Part shown: positions 1 through 11,862 of the stretch, one piece after another
Layout of the letters: each line of letters begins with the position of its first letter
Position numbering within the stretch: the first letter of the stretch is position 1
Source of the DNA: Rosa chinensis
Lineage: Eukaryota; Streptophyta; Magnoliopsida; Rosales; Rosaceae
NCBI RefSeq assembly: GCF_002994745.2
Contig: NC_037093.1
Coordinates: 51,316,384-51,380,383, forward strand
Length of the DNA stretch: 64,000 nucleotides
Direction: 5' to 3'
Notes under the pieces: model-generated
What the model saw: only the letters and a program-made list of their open reading frames with translations
Databases searched by the model: none
What the model was told of the DNA's origin: nothing
Position numbers and translations under genes: made by a program

Positions 1-366
1 ATTTACTGATACTACAGGACATTATACTAGAATGAGCAATTATATGCCCTTTACCCATTTCTGAAGACAAATAACATAACCATTACATCGTTGAGGTCAA
101 AACGTAATACCTTTCTTCCAAATTGAGTTGTATATTTCTCCCATATAACCATTACGGATAGAATATATATTAACATATACAGTGAGCCGGAATTTACTCA
201 TGATATGCATTGTGACTAATTTACTGATACTACAGGACATTATACTAGAATGAGCAATTATATGCCCTTTACCCATTTCTGAAGACAAATAACATAACCA
301 TTACATCGTTGAGGTCAAAACGTAATACCTTTCTTCCAAATTGAGTTGCATATTTCTCCCATATAA
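1..366. repeat. 218-bp tandem repeat, about 1.7 copies
   Basis: The stretch from base 1 to about 150 recurs almost unchanged from 219 to about 366, so the period is 218 bp. The two copies differ at only a few bases (for example GAGTTGTATA against GAGTTGCATA). The first copy may continue left of the window. No gene is recognised in it. Confidence 0.85.
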
Positions 367-639
367 TGTCTTTCTTTTCCTTTACAGATGACCTAGGGAA
401 AGAGGAACACGTACGCTTCAAGCATAAGAAGAGCGTAAATGAGCCGTATTTAGACAATACCAAGGTGATAAAAAAAACCCAGTTTGAAACTTTGAATGGT
501 TTCAACTATTATTTTATTTTTGCTAGCTCAAACTAAGCTCGACTCCAATAATTTATTTTCCAAAATTGCGCTCAAATCAACTTGAATGAGTTCAACTTAG
601 AATAATAGTCTAATGTAAAAACAACAAAAACAGTAATAG

Positions 640-2472
640 TTTTTTTGTTTATCCATTTGGTGATGGAAAGTTGGTGAATTTATGGAAGGACAAGTGGTTG
701 GATGCCCCCTTAATTGTAAAGTTACAGGCTCCGAATTTTCCCAAACGTTTGATGAGTAAGGTGGAAAATTTTATTACTAATCAGCAATGGACCTTGCCCA
801 GTGAATTTTCAATTTCGTTTCTGGTTTTGGCGGCTGAAATTCTTTAAATTCCACTACCAGTTGAACCTGAAAATAATGTATTAATTTGGGAGCCTTCAAG
901 CTCAGGTTCTTTCTCTTTTTCTGATGGATACCATCTAATCTGACAATCATTTTCAGAAGTTGAGTGGGTTTCTAAGGTATGACATTCTTTCATTCCGCCA
1001 CGGTTATCTTTACTGGCATGGTGCCTTTCCTATGATAAACTACCTACTGATGTGCAGCTTCAAAAATGGGGCATCCCAACAGTGTCTGTTTGCCAGCTTT
1101 GTACCTTTGGCTATGTTGAGGATTCTACTCACTTATTTGTCACTTGCTCGTTTGCGCAACATGTTTGGCAATGGCTAGCATGCTGTTTTGGGACTATCTT
1201 ACCAACTAGTGGCACTATTGGTGGGTTATTTACCTCCATTATTGGCAAGTCTTTCTCTCCCCAACTAAAAAATATTTGGCTTGCTGGTGGTCTCTACGCT
1301 CTTATGGCTATATGGAAAGCTCGCAATAAGATTAGATTTGAGGACCAACACCCTTCCCTCATGCGAATTTTCTGCTCACTCAAGGCTTGGCTTGGCTTTG
1401 CTGCTCCTTACATGCCAGGTTATTCGAATAGTTTGGTTGACACTCAGTTGTTGGTTGGGTTGGGTATTCAGCCTATTCCTAAAAATCGAGTAGCACCTCA
1501 GTTAGTTCTCTGGCACCCTCCAATTTTTCCTTGGATTAAGTTCAATACTGATGGTCTTGCAAAGGGTAATCCAGGACCTGCAGCTTGTGGTGGTGTGTTT
1601 CGTGACACCCATGGTCATTACATTGGCGGCTACTGTCAACGTTTGGGACACAAATCTACCTTCTACTTAGAGCTTATGGGTGTGATCATTGGGATAGAAT
1701 ATGCCTTCCAGTATGGTTGGCGATGCCTCTGGCTTGAATGTGATTCGACTAGTGTAATTGCATGCATCAAATCCTCATCTTTTGTTCCACCTTGGCTGCT
1801 TCGAATTGCATGGCTTACTTGCTTAGCACGTATTAGAGCAATGACCTTTCATTGTTCAGATATTCTTCGGGAAGGTAATACGGTGGCTGATAGAATCGCA
1901 AACATGGGCTTACTTTCTCCATCCGTGGTATGGCATGCTTCTCCTCCACCTAATATATCTCCTTATCTTTGTATGGATGATCTAGGATTTCCTTACCTAC
2001 GTCATGTTTAACTCCCTTTCTTGCATGGGTTGGTGCATTCCTTATAATGCAAACGCTAGTCACTATTACTTGGACATGATGTTACAGGGGTTATTTGGTT
2101 TAATTACGAAGCTGGGTGCTGATGGTTTCTCATGGCAAATAGAGCAATTTTTGTTTTTTCTTCCATTGTTTTGCCTTGCAAGCTGTTTAATTATCTGGAA
2201 GTTGGGAAAATTTGAGGTTCTGCTTCAATTTTTTCACTTCCTTTTGTCTTTCTTTCTAGCTTTTGGGGTAAGGTTTATGCCCCCCCCCCTCTCTAGATTG
2301 TATTTTCTTTTTTTTGTTATTAATAAAATAAAAATAGGGGGACGGGCGGTGGGTTCCCAGAGTGTGGCAAACCCCTCTCCTTCGGGATAGAGGGTGGGAC
2401 TTGTTCCCTACATTGTTTGCATTCGAAGAGCTAATATCGCCTAATCCTTATTCAAAAAAAAAAAAAAAATCT
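640..2472 (+). mobile_element. 5'-truncated LINE (L1-like non-LTR retrotransposon), 3' end of ORF2
   Basis: This is the 3' end of a plant LINE. It contains decayed reverse-transcriptase C-terminal sequence, a zf-RVT domain, an RNase H domain (1052-2011), a roughly 450-bp 3' UTR and a poly(A) run near 2454-2469. A second copy of the same 3' UTR and RNase H end lies inverted at 19626-21242, which shows this is a repeat family. The 5' boundary near 640 is approximate and no clean target-site duplication was found. Confidence 0.85.
1052..2011 (+). pseudogene. LINE ORF2 C-terminus: zf-RVT plus RNase H domain
   Basis: The open stretch has no convincing ATG; it is the tail of a larger ORF2 whose upstream part is broken by stops and frameshifts near 840-1040. 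Residues 1-50 read DVQLQKWGIP...CQLC...DSTHLF, the zf-RVT pattern of plant LINE polymerases. From about residue 165 comes an RNase H fold (RVT_3 type): FNTDGLAKGNPGPA, then LELMGVIIGIEYA, then LECDSTSVI, then REGNTVADRIAN. Together these carry the D-E-D-D catalytic set. It would remove RNA from the cDNA hybrid during target-primed insertion. Without the reverse-transcriptase core it cannot act alone. Confidence 0.85.
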
Positions 2473-2781
2473 TAAACAAAAATAAAAAGTTTCATGTTTT
2501 AGCACATACCAAACTTAAATGATCTGACAAGGGTTATTTTTTGTAGTCTCAAAATACCTTACACAGGTTAATGAAAAAAAAGAAAAAGAATTGAACCAAT
2601 TGTTTTCCACGTGAACCAATCATATAATCGGCGACCATGAACACGTCATACTTAAAAAAATAAAAAGTAAAACAATAAACGGTGAGCTGAAAGAGTGGTG
2701 GCCAATCCCAACTGAACTGGTAGACCCGCCAGAAAGAGGAAGAAAAGACATAAAAACCCAACAAAATGTGAACCAGTGAGG

Positions 2782-2907
2782 ATGGGGTGGCCGGATCGAG
2801 TTATTCGGCCACATATTCCTGCTGGAAACGACGCGTCGGTGACGAGATTGCTTTACGAGGGCATTAATGCACTGTTCCTGCTGATCAGTGACCTGAAACT
2901 GGAAATT
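2782..2907 (+). other. possible orphan first exon (42 codons, then a splice donor)
   Basis: An ATG at 2782 opens 42 codons, starting MGWPDRVIRPH and ending SDLKLEI, and closes exactly in phase at a consensus donor, ATT|GTGAGT. The translation looks protein-like and is not low-complexity. No following exon was identified in the next 1.3 kb, and I do not recognise the family. It may be a relic of a gene broken by transposons. Confidence 0.25.
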
Positions 2908-4265
2908 GTGAGTCTATTAAATTTAGTTACTTGCTGTTCATTACCGTGTACTTAGTTATGGGCTTCAACTGTTTATATGTACCCTTTAATTGGGTTTATC
3001 AATTAGATATGTTCAACATAGTAGGGCGATTGATTCTTTGCTAAAGAAAGTGTTTTTAGGGTTTAGGGAGAAAGACTGTAAATTAGCAGAGTTTCAAAGC
3101 AACCGCTGCACCTTCACGTACATTCCAAGCCGAGAACTCAGGAGTTGATCCCAACCCCATCAACAACAAGATCCTGAGATATTTTGTTGGAATCAACCTT
3201 TTTAGTAGTAGCACTAGTCATTCGAAGCGTAACAATAAAGGGTACGCTTCGTAGTAGAGCAAAGAGTTTTTCTCTTTTTAGGTCTTCCCCACCCCTTTCG
3301 CTAAAATGTTCGCCAATTGGCTTAGCATTGGTTGAACATCATCACCAGTTGAAGGGGAAGTAACCTCTTCACTGACTTTTAAAGAAGAGGGTTGAGACTT
3401 GAGACCAATAATATTATCAGAGTCATGGGAGTTCCTTGAGTTTTCCTCTGGCTAATCATTGCGTGGATATTGCATTCTAGAAATAGCATTAGCTTGGGGA
3501 GCCAGAGTTGCATCCTTAGCAGAAGCCGTAACAATAGAGGCTTTATAATGGGAGGGGCTGTAGGGAACCACAAGGTTTAAAATATCAGCTGTCACACATA
3601 TACTGGTACACAAATGTAAGGATATATTTCCAGAAAGAACAGCATTTGTTGGGAGAGAGGAAATGTTGACTGCTGGTAAAAAGGAGATAAGGTTGGTCTA
3701 TCGAAAATTGGCAGATATTCCAAACCTTGGGTAAATAGAGCAATAGATTTTCTTCAGGAGGAGACTTCACGAGAGGCAATGGTTGCCCATAGTTCAACCA
3801 ATATTGATTTATAGGCCTTATTTTCCTTATGTCAAGAGAATACAAGCCTTAAAATCTTTCTGAGCCCTCAAAGCGTGGCTGTTTAAGTTATACACCATGT
3901 CAGCATTGTATTGATCCACTCAATATCACAAAAAATGCCATAAAACAACGTTGCAAGATATTTTCATAAAAGAAATTTGCATCATATTAGATTAAAAGAG
4001 GGTTCAGTATCATTTTAAGGAGCATAGGACAGAACATAGCCTTTATGAAAATTAGGAACCCTATTATACAGTCAAAATTTCAATAGATTAAGACATAATA
4101 ATATGGGTATCCATACAGATGAAGCCCTCAGGCTCTCCTTAGCATAGGATAATACAATCCCTTCAGGACTTGAGCAGCCCATGAAGCATTAGATTAATAA
4201 ATTGTGTAGAACAGTTGAAGTCTACATCCTTTATCACAAGAAGCTTCAAATTGAAGTAAAACTTC
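2908..4265. other. no intact gene; LINE ORF1-like debris on the minus strand
   Basis: Between the candidate exon and the copia element there is no intact gene. On the minus strand around 3600-3270 a Ser/Pro/Asn-rich translation with stops (for example KDATLAPQANAISRM) resembles the tail of a LINE ORF1. That assignment is weak. The rest is AT-rich sequence without a recognised feature. Confidence 0.3.
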
Positions 4266-4270
4266 TGTCA

Positions 4271-4448
4271 TGTTGAAGGATGTCGACATAATGTGTGCCT
4301 CTACAAACTAGGGTTTAGAGTTGTAATAGGAAAGTGTTCTAGGTATTCAATTGTATTCGGATTCTATTACCTATTGTGTACCTTGTAACTCTCTATATAA
4401 AGGGCTCATATTATCAATAATAAACACAATTATAATTCTCCTACAACA
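4271..4448 (+). repeat. 5' LTR of the copia element
   Basis: The LTR starts TGTTGAAGG and ends CTACAACA (TG...CA). It holds a TATA-like CTATATAAAG and an AATAAT/AATAAA-rich 3' part, as expected for promoter and polyadenylation signals. Confidence 0.93.
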
Positions 4449-5100
4449 TGTTATCAGCACGAGTTCTAACCCTAACCCAAAAGAAAAAAACTTAAAAACT
4501 CTCTCTCTCACAAAAATCTGCCGTAAACCCTCCTTGCCCACAAAACCCTAGCTCGACCTCATCCCTGCAGAAAATCTGCCTTATGCTGCAGCCTGCAAAC
4601 CCCCCTGCTGTGCGCCTCCTGCTGCCTGCAACCCTCTTGACTGCACACCTGCCTACTCCCTACGCACCCGCCTGCTGCCTACGCATCTTCCAGCCTCCTG
4701 CCGAAAGCTCCTCTGCAACTTCCTGCTGCACGACCTGCAGCACCTGCCGCAAAGCCCTGCAGCCCCTGCTGTCCTACAATCCGCGCCCCTTCGCTCCTGC
4801 CATCCCACCAGCGACGCACCCTTTGCGCCCTGCCAGTCAACACTACCCAGCAGCCCTCCGCCCTGCAGTTTCCTGCTGCACAGCCCTGCTTTCCTCCCCC
4901 AGCACGCCTGTTGCCGCAAGCCCAGTAGCCCTCACTGCAGCCCATAGCCCGTGCAAGCCCTAGCCTAGCCCGTGCACCACCATCCCTGCTGCTGCGTCCC
5001 TCTTGCTGCTACTGCCCATTGCTGCTGCCGCCACTTGTTACCGCTGCCCACCGCTGCCCCAAAACACGCCTGCTCCAACACCCGCGTCTTCAAACCAAGA
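4449..5100 (+). other. copia leader with a long CTGC/CCTG low-complexity tract
   Basis: Between the primer-binding site and gag lies a C-rich stretch built from CTGC and CCTG words (about 4560-5060). It stays open in several frames on both strands only because it is low-complexity, giving Ala/Pro/Leu/Cys-rich translations. It looks like an untranslated leader, not a gene. Confidence 0.6.
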
Positions 5101-5489
5101 ACAATCACATAAGTTTTTATAATTAAGGTTGCTGCTTAATTGTATTTTAAATTCCTTTTATTTTCTGCAGAATATTGAAATATATGTTGCCAAATGGTTT
5201 TGAGTATTTAACAAAGCGGAATTGTGGGGATTCACGCTTAACGAATTAAGAGTGTTCATAATTAAACGAACTAAGAGCGTTCGTATGAACTAAGAGTGTT
5301 CATAATGCTTGGACTAAGAGCGTCTGCAAGCATCAAATTGTGACCATATTAAAACATCATTGTTTGGTCTAATCCAAAAGAGATTCTTGGAAATTGATTT
5401 CTTGATAGCATAGCTCGGAAATCTTATTGTTTTAGTTTTTGTGGAAGTTTAACTCCGAAACTAATATATCTTCTCTTCTTATTTTTAGG

Positions 5490-6600
5490 ATGTCGAATGA
5501 ACCTAGACTCGACTTTCCCATGCTTGACTCAACAGGCTCGGATTACCACAGTTGGGTAACCGATGTTGAGAACCATCTCACTTCAAAGAGAATATTACCC
5601 ATAATCCAGGGACCTAACCCGGATCTTGTGCTCGTGCGAACACCTACAAAGCATGCTCAAGCAGTTATCTTGATGCGAAGCCATATGGACAAGGCACTCA
5701 GATTGGAGTATATGTTGATCAAGAATGCAAGAGAGCTCTGGGTAGCGCTAGAAGAGCGCTTTGGCAATGTCCAAGATTCCCTCCTCCCTGACTTGAAAGT
5801 TCAATGGAACAATCTGCGCTTTGTTGATTTCAAGTCTGTTGTTGAATATAATTCAAAAGCTCTTCGCATACAGTCCATGTTGAGGTTTTGTGGACAACCT
5901 GTCACAGAGCAAGAGCTAATTGAGAAAACTCTCTCCTCCTTCCCCGTTTCAGCCATTATGGTATCAAAGCAATACCGTACGCGTACTAAAGTCAATGCTG
6001 GACGGATCACGAGGTTTCATCAGCTTATCAATGTTATATCTGTAACTGAGAAACTTGATAACATACTCATGAGGAATTATAATTCAAGGCCCATTGGAAC
6101 TAAGAGCGTTCATGAGGCTAATTATAATGCACCCAAAGGAGGGCGCAAGGAGCGGTACCCTAAGAATGAGGGACATGAGGGACATATGGGCCCATATAAC
6201 CACCCTAACTAGGAAGGAAACCGCAAGTTTGGTGTGGATACACGTGGTGGTAATGCCACACGTGGGAGAGGGGGTCGTGGTATCCCTAGCCGTGGTGGTG
6301 GCGCTATGGGTCGTGGTGGTGGCACCAACCCTCCTAGGGAACGCCCGCAACGTGCACAACGTGCACCTCAATTAAAGGGAGGCAACCACAATGATGTGTG
6401 TCATCGATGTGGATCAATTTAGCATTGGTTCAAGCAATGCAAGGCAAGCGAGCAACTAGCTGAAAGATACAGGGCATATAGGGACCTGAGGGAGCAAGAA
6501 GTGTACCTTGCAGAAGAAGAAGAAGATAGTGGAGATGTCAATCTCATCATAGAGGACTTCAAAGCTGAAGATGAAGTGCACAAGGATGCAGTAGACTTTG
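5490..6600 (+). pseudogene. copia gag (UBN2-type) with zinc knuckle
   Basis: The ATG at 5490 opens MSNEPRLDFPMLDSTG and continues 240 codons to a stop at 6210. It is a copia Gag N-terminal and UBN2-like domain with the usual pattern ARELWVALEERFG and LRIQSMLRFCGQPVTEQELIEKTLSSFP. After the stop a Gly/Arg-rich linker runs in a shifted frame. A zinc knuckle, CHRCGSI-stop-HWFKQC (CX2CX4HX4C), near 6397-6440 has a TAG inside it. Gag would form the particle that packages element RNA. The frameshift and two stops make this copy non-functional. Confidence 0.85.
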
Positions 6601-9600
6601 ATTAGATTAGTCTTTTTATTTTTCCAAGAACTTTTGTAATGGTAATATGCCTTAGTCAATAAATGACAATCGTATTAACTCTTTCTTATGTGGCGGTCCC
6701 AATAAAATGTGATGTCTAGGAAAGTCATTGAGATTATTGGTACTTAAGAGAGCCTCGCTCCACCAACATCGTTCTCTACTTTCCTGGTCATATTTGATTG
6801 AAGTTACCAAACGGATAGAGTGACTACAATGTGTCTTAGTTTGATTTTATTTTGGATTAGATTTTGGAAACTTTGATGTAATTATTGGCTATTAATAAAG
6901 TGTCAATTCTTTTACTTAATGTCTTGGACATACCTTAATTCAAACTTTATTATATAAGAGCCAATGGTTTTCATGTGGAAACACATTATGAGAATGGACA
7001 GAGTTCCTTTGCATCACCTCTAATGACTACGGACATGAACGAGTATTAGAGAAACTTATGTGTCGCTCTAGTGGGTTGTATGCAATCACTATTTGAGTTA
7101 TTGAATCCAACCATATCATGAGAGACGACTTATGACATTCTGACACATATAGGCTTTGGCATGATGATCCGTGTATTAAAGACTTTACACGGACATCTAT
7201 TTTCAGAACGAGGAAAAGTAAGAACCAAGAATTGGTTCGAGGAGCTGCATATGAGCCTCATGGCGCCATGATTGTACAAAGACCGGCCACACATGGCCGG
7301 CGCCGCCTACCCCCTGTGGAAAATACATGGCATTGACGCCATAAACCCTTATTCAACTCCTCTCCCTACTTCTCAAGTCCATCGTGACATTGTGGCTTAA
7401 CCAAAACCTTCATTGGTTGATTATAAGACCCATGTTTCGCTCTGTAAAGCCTATTATTTAGGATTGAGACCATCCTATGCAAAGGAGATTGAGGAAATAA
7501 TTCCATTCTCACAAAGAATCTAAGGGAATTCTGTGGATTTGATCAACCAACTTGCGGACCGTATAGATGTTTTATGGTGTTGGTTGATACGCAAACACGC
7601 TGGTCACATGTTGTGCCATTATCCACTCATAATGCTACTTATACTACACTCCTAGCACATAACATATGGCTACGGGCTCACTACCCAGATCATCCCATTT
7701 AGTCAATTTGACTTGATAATGCTAGAGAGTTTACATCGAAAATTTTCGATGACTATTGCATATCATTGGGTATTGATATCAAGTATCATATTCCCATGTA
7801 CACACCCAATTGGTCTGGCGGAAAAGCCACCATTAAAAGACTACGATGGTAGCTCGGACTTTGGTAATGCGCACCAATATTTCCGCTTGGGTTATGCAAT
7901 ATCGCATGCAGCTATGCTCATTCGTCTACTACTCATAGCATCTACTCAACTTTTATTTACGTTACAGCTAGTAACTGGGTTCGAGTCTAAATATCTCGTA
8001 CTTATGGATATTTGAGTACGCGGTTTATGTGCCAATTGCGCTGCCACAGCGCATCAACATGAGTCATTGCAATGAATGCATATATATATATATATATATA
8101 TATATTTGTGTTGGCCATAGGCCTCCAACTATAAGTATGCTACGTAAAACCGTTGACATGCGATCTCTATTTCGCTGGATTTGCGAATTGTCACTTTGAT
8201 GAGACAGTCTTCCTGTCGTTAGAGGGAGATTAGAACGTCAATGTTCAACAGGAACGACAGGAATTGTCGTGGTCTGTCCCCACTATGTCTCATCTTGATC
8301 CCCTAAAAGTGACGAGATCATATATACCTACTGCAAACATGCCTGTAAGGATTGATGTCCCCACAAGAGGACATGGTGCCACCCAGAGAAGATGGGTACG
8401 GCAACATCACCATGGATGGTGGTATGGTGATGCCACAAAGGTGGCATAATGGCGTCATAGGCCATGGGTTCCGCTAGAGAGAGTAGGAGACCCATAGGTT
8501 AGATGGATTCTCGCCCTAAGAAGAGAGCCAGTTTGGCACAACTTGATCCATTGATCATTGATACTCAAAATCCGTCTCATGAGAATATTTTGGATTGTGG
8601 TTATGTCCAAGAGACATCGTTGGGGGACGCCTCAATGTTAGAACCAATTCCTGATAATATAGAGATCTCTACAAACTACACTAGTGTACATGAGGACGTG
8701 GAATTGTTGGGATCAATGACATTGAACCCTACTCTGTTGAAGAATGCCAACGTAGAGAAAATTGGCCTAAATGGAAAGATGTGATCCAAGTTGAATTGGA
8801 TTCACTAACGAAGAGGAAGGATTTCGGGCCTGAGATGCCAACACCTCCTAACATAAAAACTATTGACATTAATAGGTCTACGTTAGATAGCGTGATGAGA
8901 AAAAGAGATGGTAATCTCGCCTTATGGCGTAAGGTTTCTCACAATGCCTTGGAATCGACTACGAGAAGACATATTCTCTCGTAATGGATGTCATTGCACT
9001 CCACTACCTTGTCAGTTTGGTAGTTTCCAAATAACTGAACATGCAGCTTACGAATGTGGTCACTACGTATCTCTATGGGGATCTAGATACGGAATATAAT
9101 GAAGGATCTTGTGGACTTCATTTACCCAAGTCAAGTGGCTCTAGACCACGGAGCATATTTGCAACGAGGTTGAAATGCTCACTAAAATAACTACTTGATT
9201 GGGAAGGGATATGATGAACTATGCCCACGCGTTTCCATGACAAGTTTCGGATTTGCAATTGTCGCGGTTTATGTTGATAAACATAATTGAAACCCTTGAG
9301 AGTTAAGGGAAACCGTTGAACACCTGAAATCCAAGTTTGAGAGGAAGGACCTTGGGAGAACATGGTTTTGTTTAGATTCAGAACTTGTATACCATGTCAA
9401 TAGATGCTTAGGCATTTTGATAAAGTCAAAAATGCACTCCCATGGTCGTCTGTAGTCTTGGCTCTAAAAGGGATCCGTTTCGTCCAAGGGATGATGACGA
9501 AGACGTGTTAATAGCAGAAGTGCTTACTTATGTACAATAGGCGCATTATTGTACTTAGCACAATACAAGACCGAACACCTCAATTATTATGAACTTGTTG

Positions 9601-10139
9601 GCTAGACATAGCCCCGCGCCAACGCAACGCCATTAGATTGGTATAAAGACAATCTTTCCATATTTGAGAGGTACGATTGATATGGGTTTGTTCTATCCCT
9701 ACAGAGAGAACAGAAATGACAGAAGTGTGGGATCGGACCCCACAAGGCAAAATTCCACCTTCCGTGCTCCTCCTCCCCTCCATCAAAACAACAACAAGCA
9801 CTTCTAAATATTGAAGTGAACCAAATCCGATCAGAGGATAATGTAGCGGACTTATTTACTAAGTCGTTACCTAAATCCACCTTCGAGAAACATGTGAAGA
9901 GCATCAGATTAATAAAGTTATCTGAACTCCCATGATTGTAGCAATCAGGGGGAGATATTGACATCAGGGGGAGGTATGATGTCTACATATTCGATCTCAA
10001 AGAGTGAAGGACGTGTTGTGCTCTTTTTGTCATTCGACCAGGGTTATTTTTGTCCCATAAGGTTTTTGTTACCTGGCAAGGTTTTTAACGAGGCAACAAT
10101 CAAAGCGTCATCACCAAGTTTGAGCGGCACAAGGGGGAG
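6600..10139 (+). pseudogene. copia pol remnants (integrase, reverse transcriptase)
   Basis: Short, out-of-frame pieces match copia Pol in order. There is an integrase-like stretch around 7520-7850, including a readable FTSKIFDDYC...SLGID near 7730, and reverse-transcriptase/RNase H pieces from about 8780 to 9950. Frameshifts and stops occur every 100-200 bp. A (TA)n run at 8080-8105 lies inside. No protease or catalytic core is continuous. Confidence 0.7.
8080..8105. repeat. (TA)n microsatellite
   Basis: A run of about 13 TA units lies inside the decayed copia pol. Confidence 0.9.
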
Positions 10140-10317
10140 TGTTGAAGGATGTCGACATAATGTGTACCTCTACAAACTAGGGTTTAGAGTTGTAATAGGA
10201 AAGTGTTCTAGGTATTCAATTGTACTCGGATTCTATTACCTATTGTGTACCTTGTAACTCCCTATATAAATGGCTCATATTATCAATAATAAACACAATT
10301 ACAATTCTCCTACAACT
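10140..10317 (+). repeat. 3' LTR of the copia element
   Basis: The LTR is the same length as the 5' LTR with six substitutions. It is preceded by the purine tract at 10131-10139 and followed by the TGTCA duplication. The final base is T instead of A. Confidence 0.93.
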
Positions 10318-10377
10318 TGTCAAAGTATTTTGTATTGTGAATATATTTTATGCATGATTGCATAGCAATTTATTTAT

Positions 10378-11107
10378 TTATTTTTTTTTTGGCAATTAAA
10401 ATAATTTATTAAATAAAAAAAATAGTACCGAAGGGGGGGACATGAAGCCAATACCCTTTAGAAGAAATAACAAAACGGAAAGACAACCAAAACATAAGCA
10501 TGATTAAGCAGAGCCGGTTGAATCAAAGATCAAGACGCACAACAGGCGTCCGATTGCGGGTAGGGTAAGGGTCTCGTGAATCTCTTTTGGATTTCAATTT
10601 TTTATTTTGAGATTTTGGGAGAGACTTAAGAAAATTCTCATCTTCCACAGTTGCTTCACCCTCATCAAACTTGGAACACAGAGGACTTAACTCAGCCTGA
10701 GCATATGTATGATTACCAAGAGGTTCTTCATTTTCCAAATCACCCCAACAGAACTTAGCTTTATGAACATCATATTCTGACTTAGCCATATCTTTACGTA
10801 ACTCATTAGGGGAAGGAGTTTTGGAAATAGTATCATCTTCAATGATAACATCCGCTCCACGTTGCACATCATCACTAGATTGTATCTCAGTGGTCTCTCC
10901 CTCACTATCAGTCTCAGACTCATTTGCGAGGGCCTGAAAAGCATTAATAGTAGGTACAGCTACAATACCTGCCAAACCTCCCACAGACGGAGGTCCTAGA
11001 ATCGGTGAATGCTCTTGGAGAAGGTGCAGCCAAAGGAGAAAGTTGTGTCTCTGGAACCTGTGAAGTCTCGACCATATCATTATGTACTATCCGTGAAATC
11101 CCAGATG
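10378..11107 (-). mobile_element. 5'-truncated LINE fragment carrying only the ORF1 tail
   Basis: A poly(T) run at about 10378-10390 is the poly(A) tail of a minus-strand element. The 16-bp duplication ATAGCAATTTATTTAT flanks it at 10362-10377 and 11108-11123. Inside, a minus-strand reading frame (11080-10523, no good start) encodes an acidic then basic tail ending KKLKSKRDSRD...RNRTPVVRLDL, like the C-terminal part of plant LINE ORF1 proteins. No ORF2 sequence lies between ORF1 and the poly(A) tail. Confidence 0.75.
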
Positions 11108-11123
11108 ATAGCAATTTATTTAT

Positions 11124-11667
11124 GTATATTGTATGGTTTTATTTCATGAACTTTTTACTGAACTAATCTCTAAGGTTGGAATCTGCACATTGTTGTTCAC
11201 AGTAATCCCAAGATTTATACAGTTTTCAATCTTTATCAGATATTGTTTTTTTTTTTTTTGGGGTGTGTGTGTGTAAGAAAAGTATATAGGTGATGTGATT
11301 AGTTTGATGGGTCAAAGTATTCCAACAAGAGTTATGAACTTCAAAGTTTTAATGATGGGATATGTGCATAAGTTCTAAATATTAAATTTTCACTCTCATA
11401 TGATGGCTATAGCCTATAGGAACTAGGATGATAAGAACATTCATTTTTGAACCTTGCCTAGATCATAGAAGATGTTCACCAGGTTGGTGCTGATGTAATA
11501 TTAATTTACTAAAATTAGAAAGAACATATCGTAGTCCTCTCATTAATTTTGCCCTATATTGGACCAGGTTCAAGGCAGTAGAATTTTGCTTCACTTGCAG
11601 ACAATCATGGCAAACCCCACCTGGTTGCCACCTTTGTCAAGGCACTTTGTATCTTCTCTGAATCCAT
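11124..11667. other. AT-rich intergenic sequence upstream of the first 11S gene
   Basis: No gene is recognised. The stretch holds a poly(T)/GT run near 11247-11275 and leads into the conserved 11S promoter block. Confidence 0.5.
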
Positions 11668-11737
11668 GAGCCACCTGCCCTGGAAGAAATGAGGTGTAAC
11701 TCTGTGAAATGCTATTGCCATGCAAAGAGAAGGATGG
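11668..11737 (+). promoter_or_regulatory. conserved 11S promoter block with RY/legumin box (gene 1)
   Basis: GCCACCTGC, ATGAGGTGTAAC and CATGCAAAGAGAAG occur here in the same order and nearly the same spacing as at 22873-22947 upstream of the other intact 11S gene. CATGCA at 11719-11724 is the RY core of the legumin box, bound by B3 regulators of the ABI3/FUS3 type in seeds. Seed-specific expression is inferred. Confidence 0.8.
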
Positions 11738-11795
11738 CTTCAGACTCTTCACAGATCATGTTATACTTATCTTTCCCTCTTCACCTTCTCCATCC

Positions 11796-11803
11796 TATAA
11801 ATA
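11796..11803 (+). promoter_or_regulatory. TATA box of 11S gene 1
   Basis: TATAAATA lies 60-67 bp before the ATG, downstream of the RY box. Confidence 0.8.
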
Positions 11804-11862
11804 CCAACACCTTCTACTCGCCACTTCACCACAACTAGCTAGCTATCTCTCTGATCATTACA

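Larger units (their letters stand above)
4266..10322 (+). mobile_element. Ty1/copia LTR retrotransposon, structurally complete, coding region decayed
   Basis: Two 178-bp LTRs (4271-4448 and 10140-10317) flank about 5.7 kb. The 5-bp duplication TGTCA sits at 4266-4270 and 10318-10322. A primer-binding-type site, TTATCAGCACGAG, follows the 5' LTR, and the purine tract AAGGGGGAG precedes the 3' LTR. Internal order is a C/T-rich leader, gag, zinc knuckle, integrase remnants and reverse-transcriptase remnants, which is the copia order. Pol is riddled with stops. The LTRs differ at 6 of 178 positions (including the last base of the 3' LTR), about 3.4 percent, which is low compared with the decay of pol. 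This suggests the copy was mobilised in trans. Confidence 0.93.

Noticed and set aside
4583..4963. Open frames of 86-126 codons on both strands in the CTGC-rich stretch
   Set aside because: They are open only because the sequence is low-complexity, they overlap on both strands, and they lie in the untranslated leader of the copia element.
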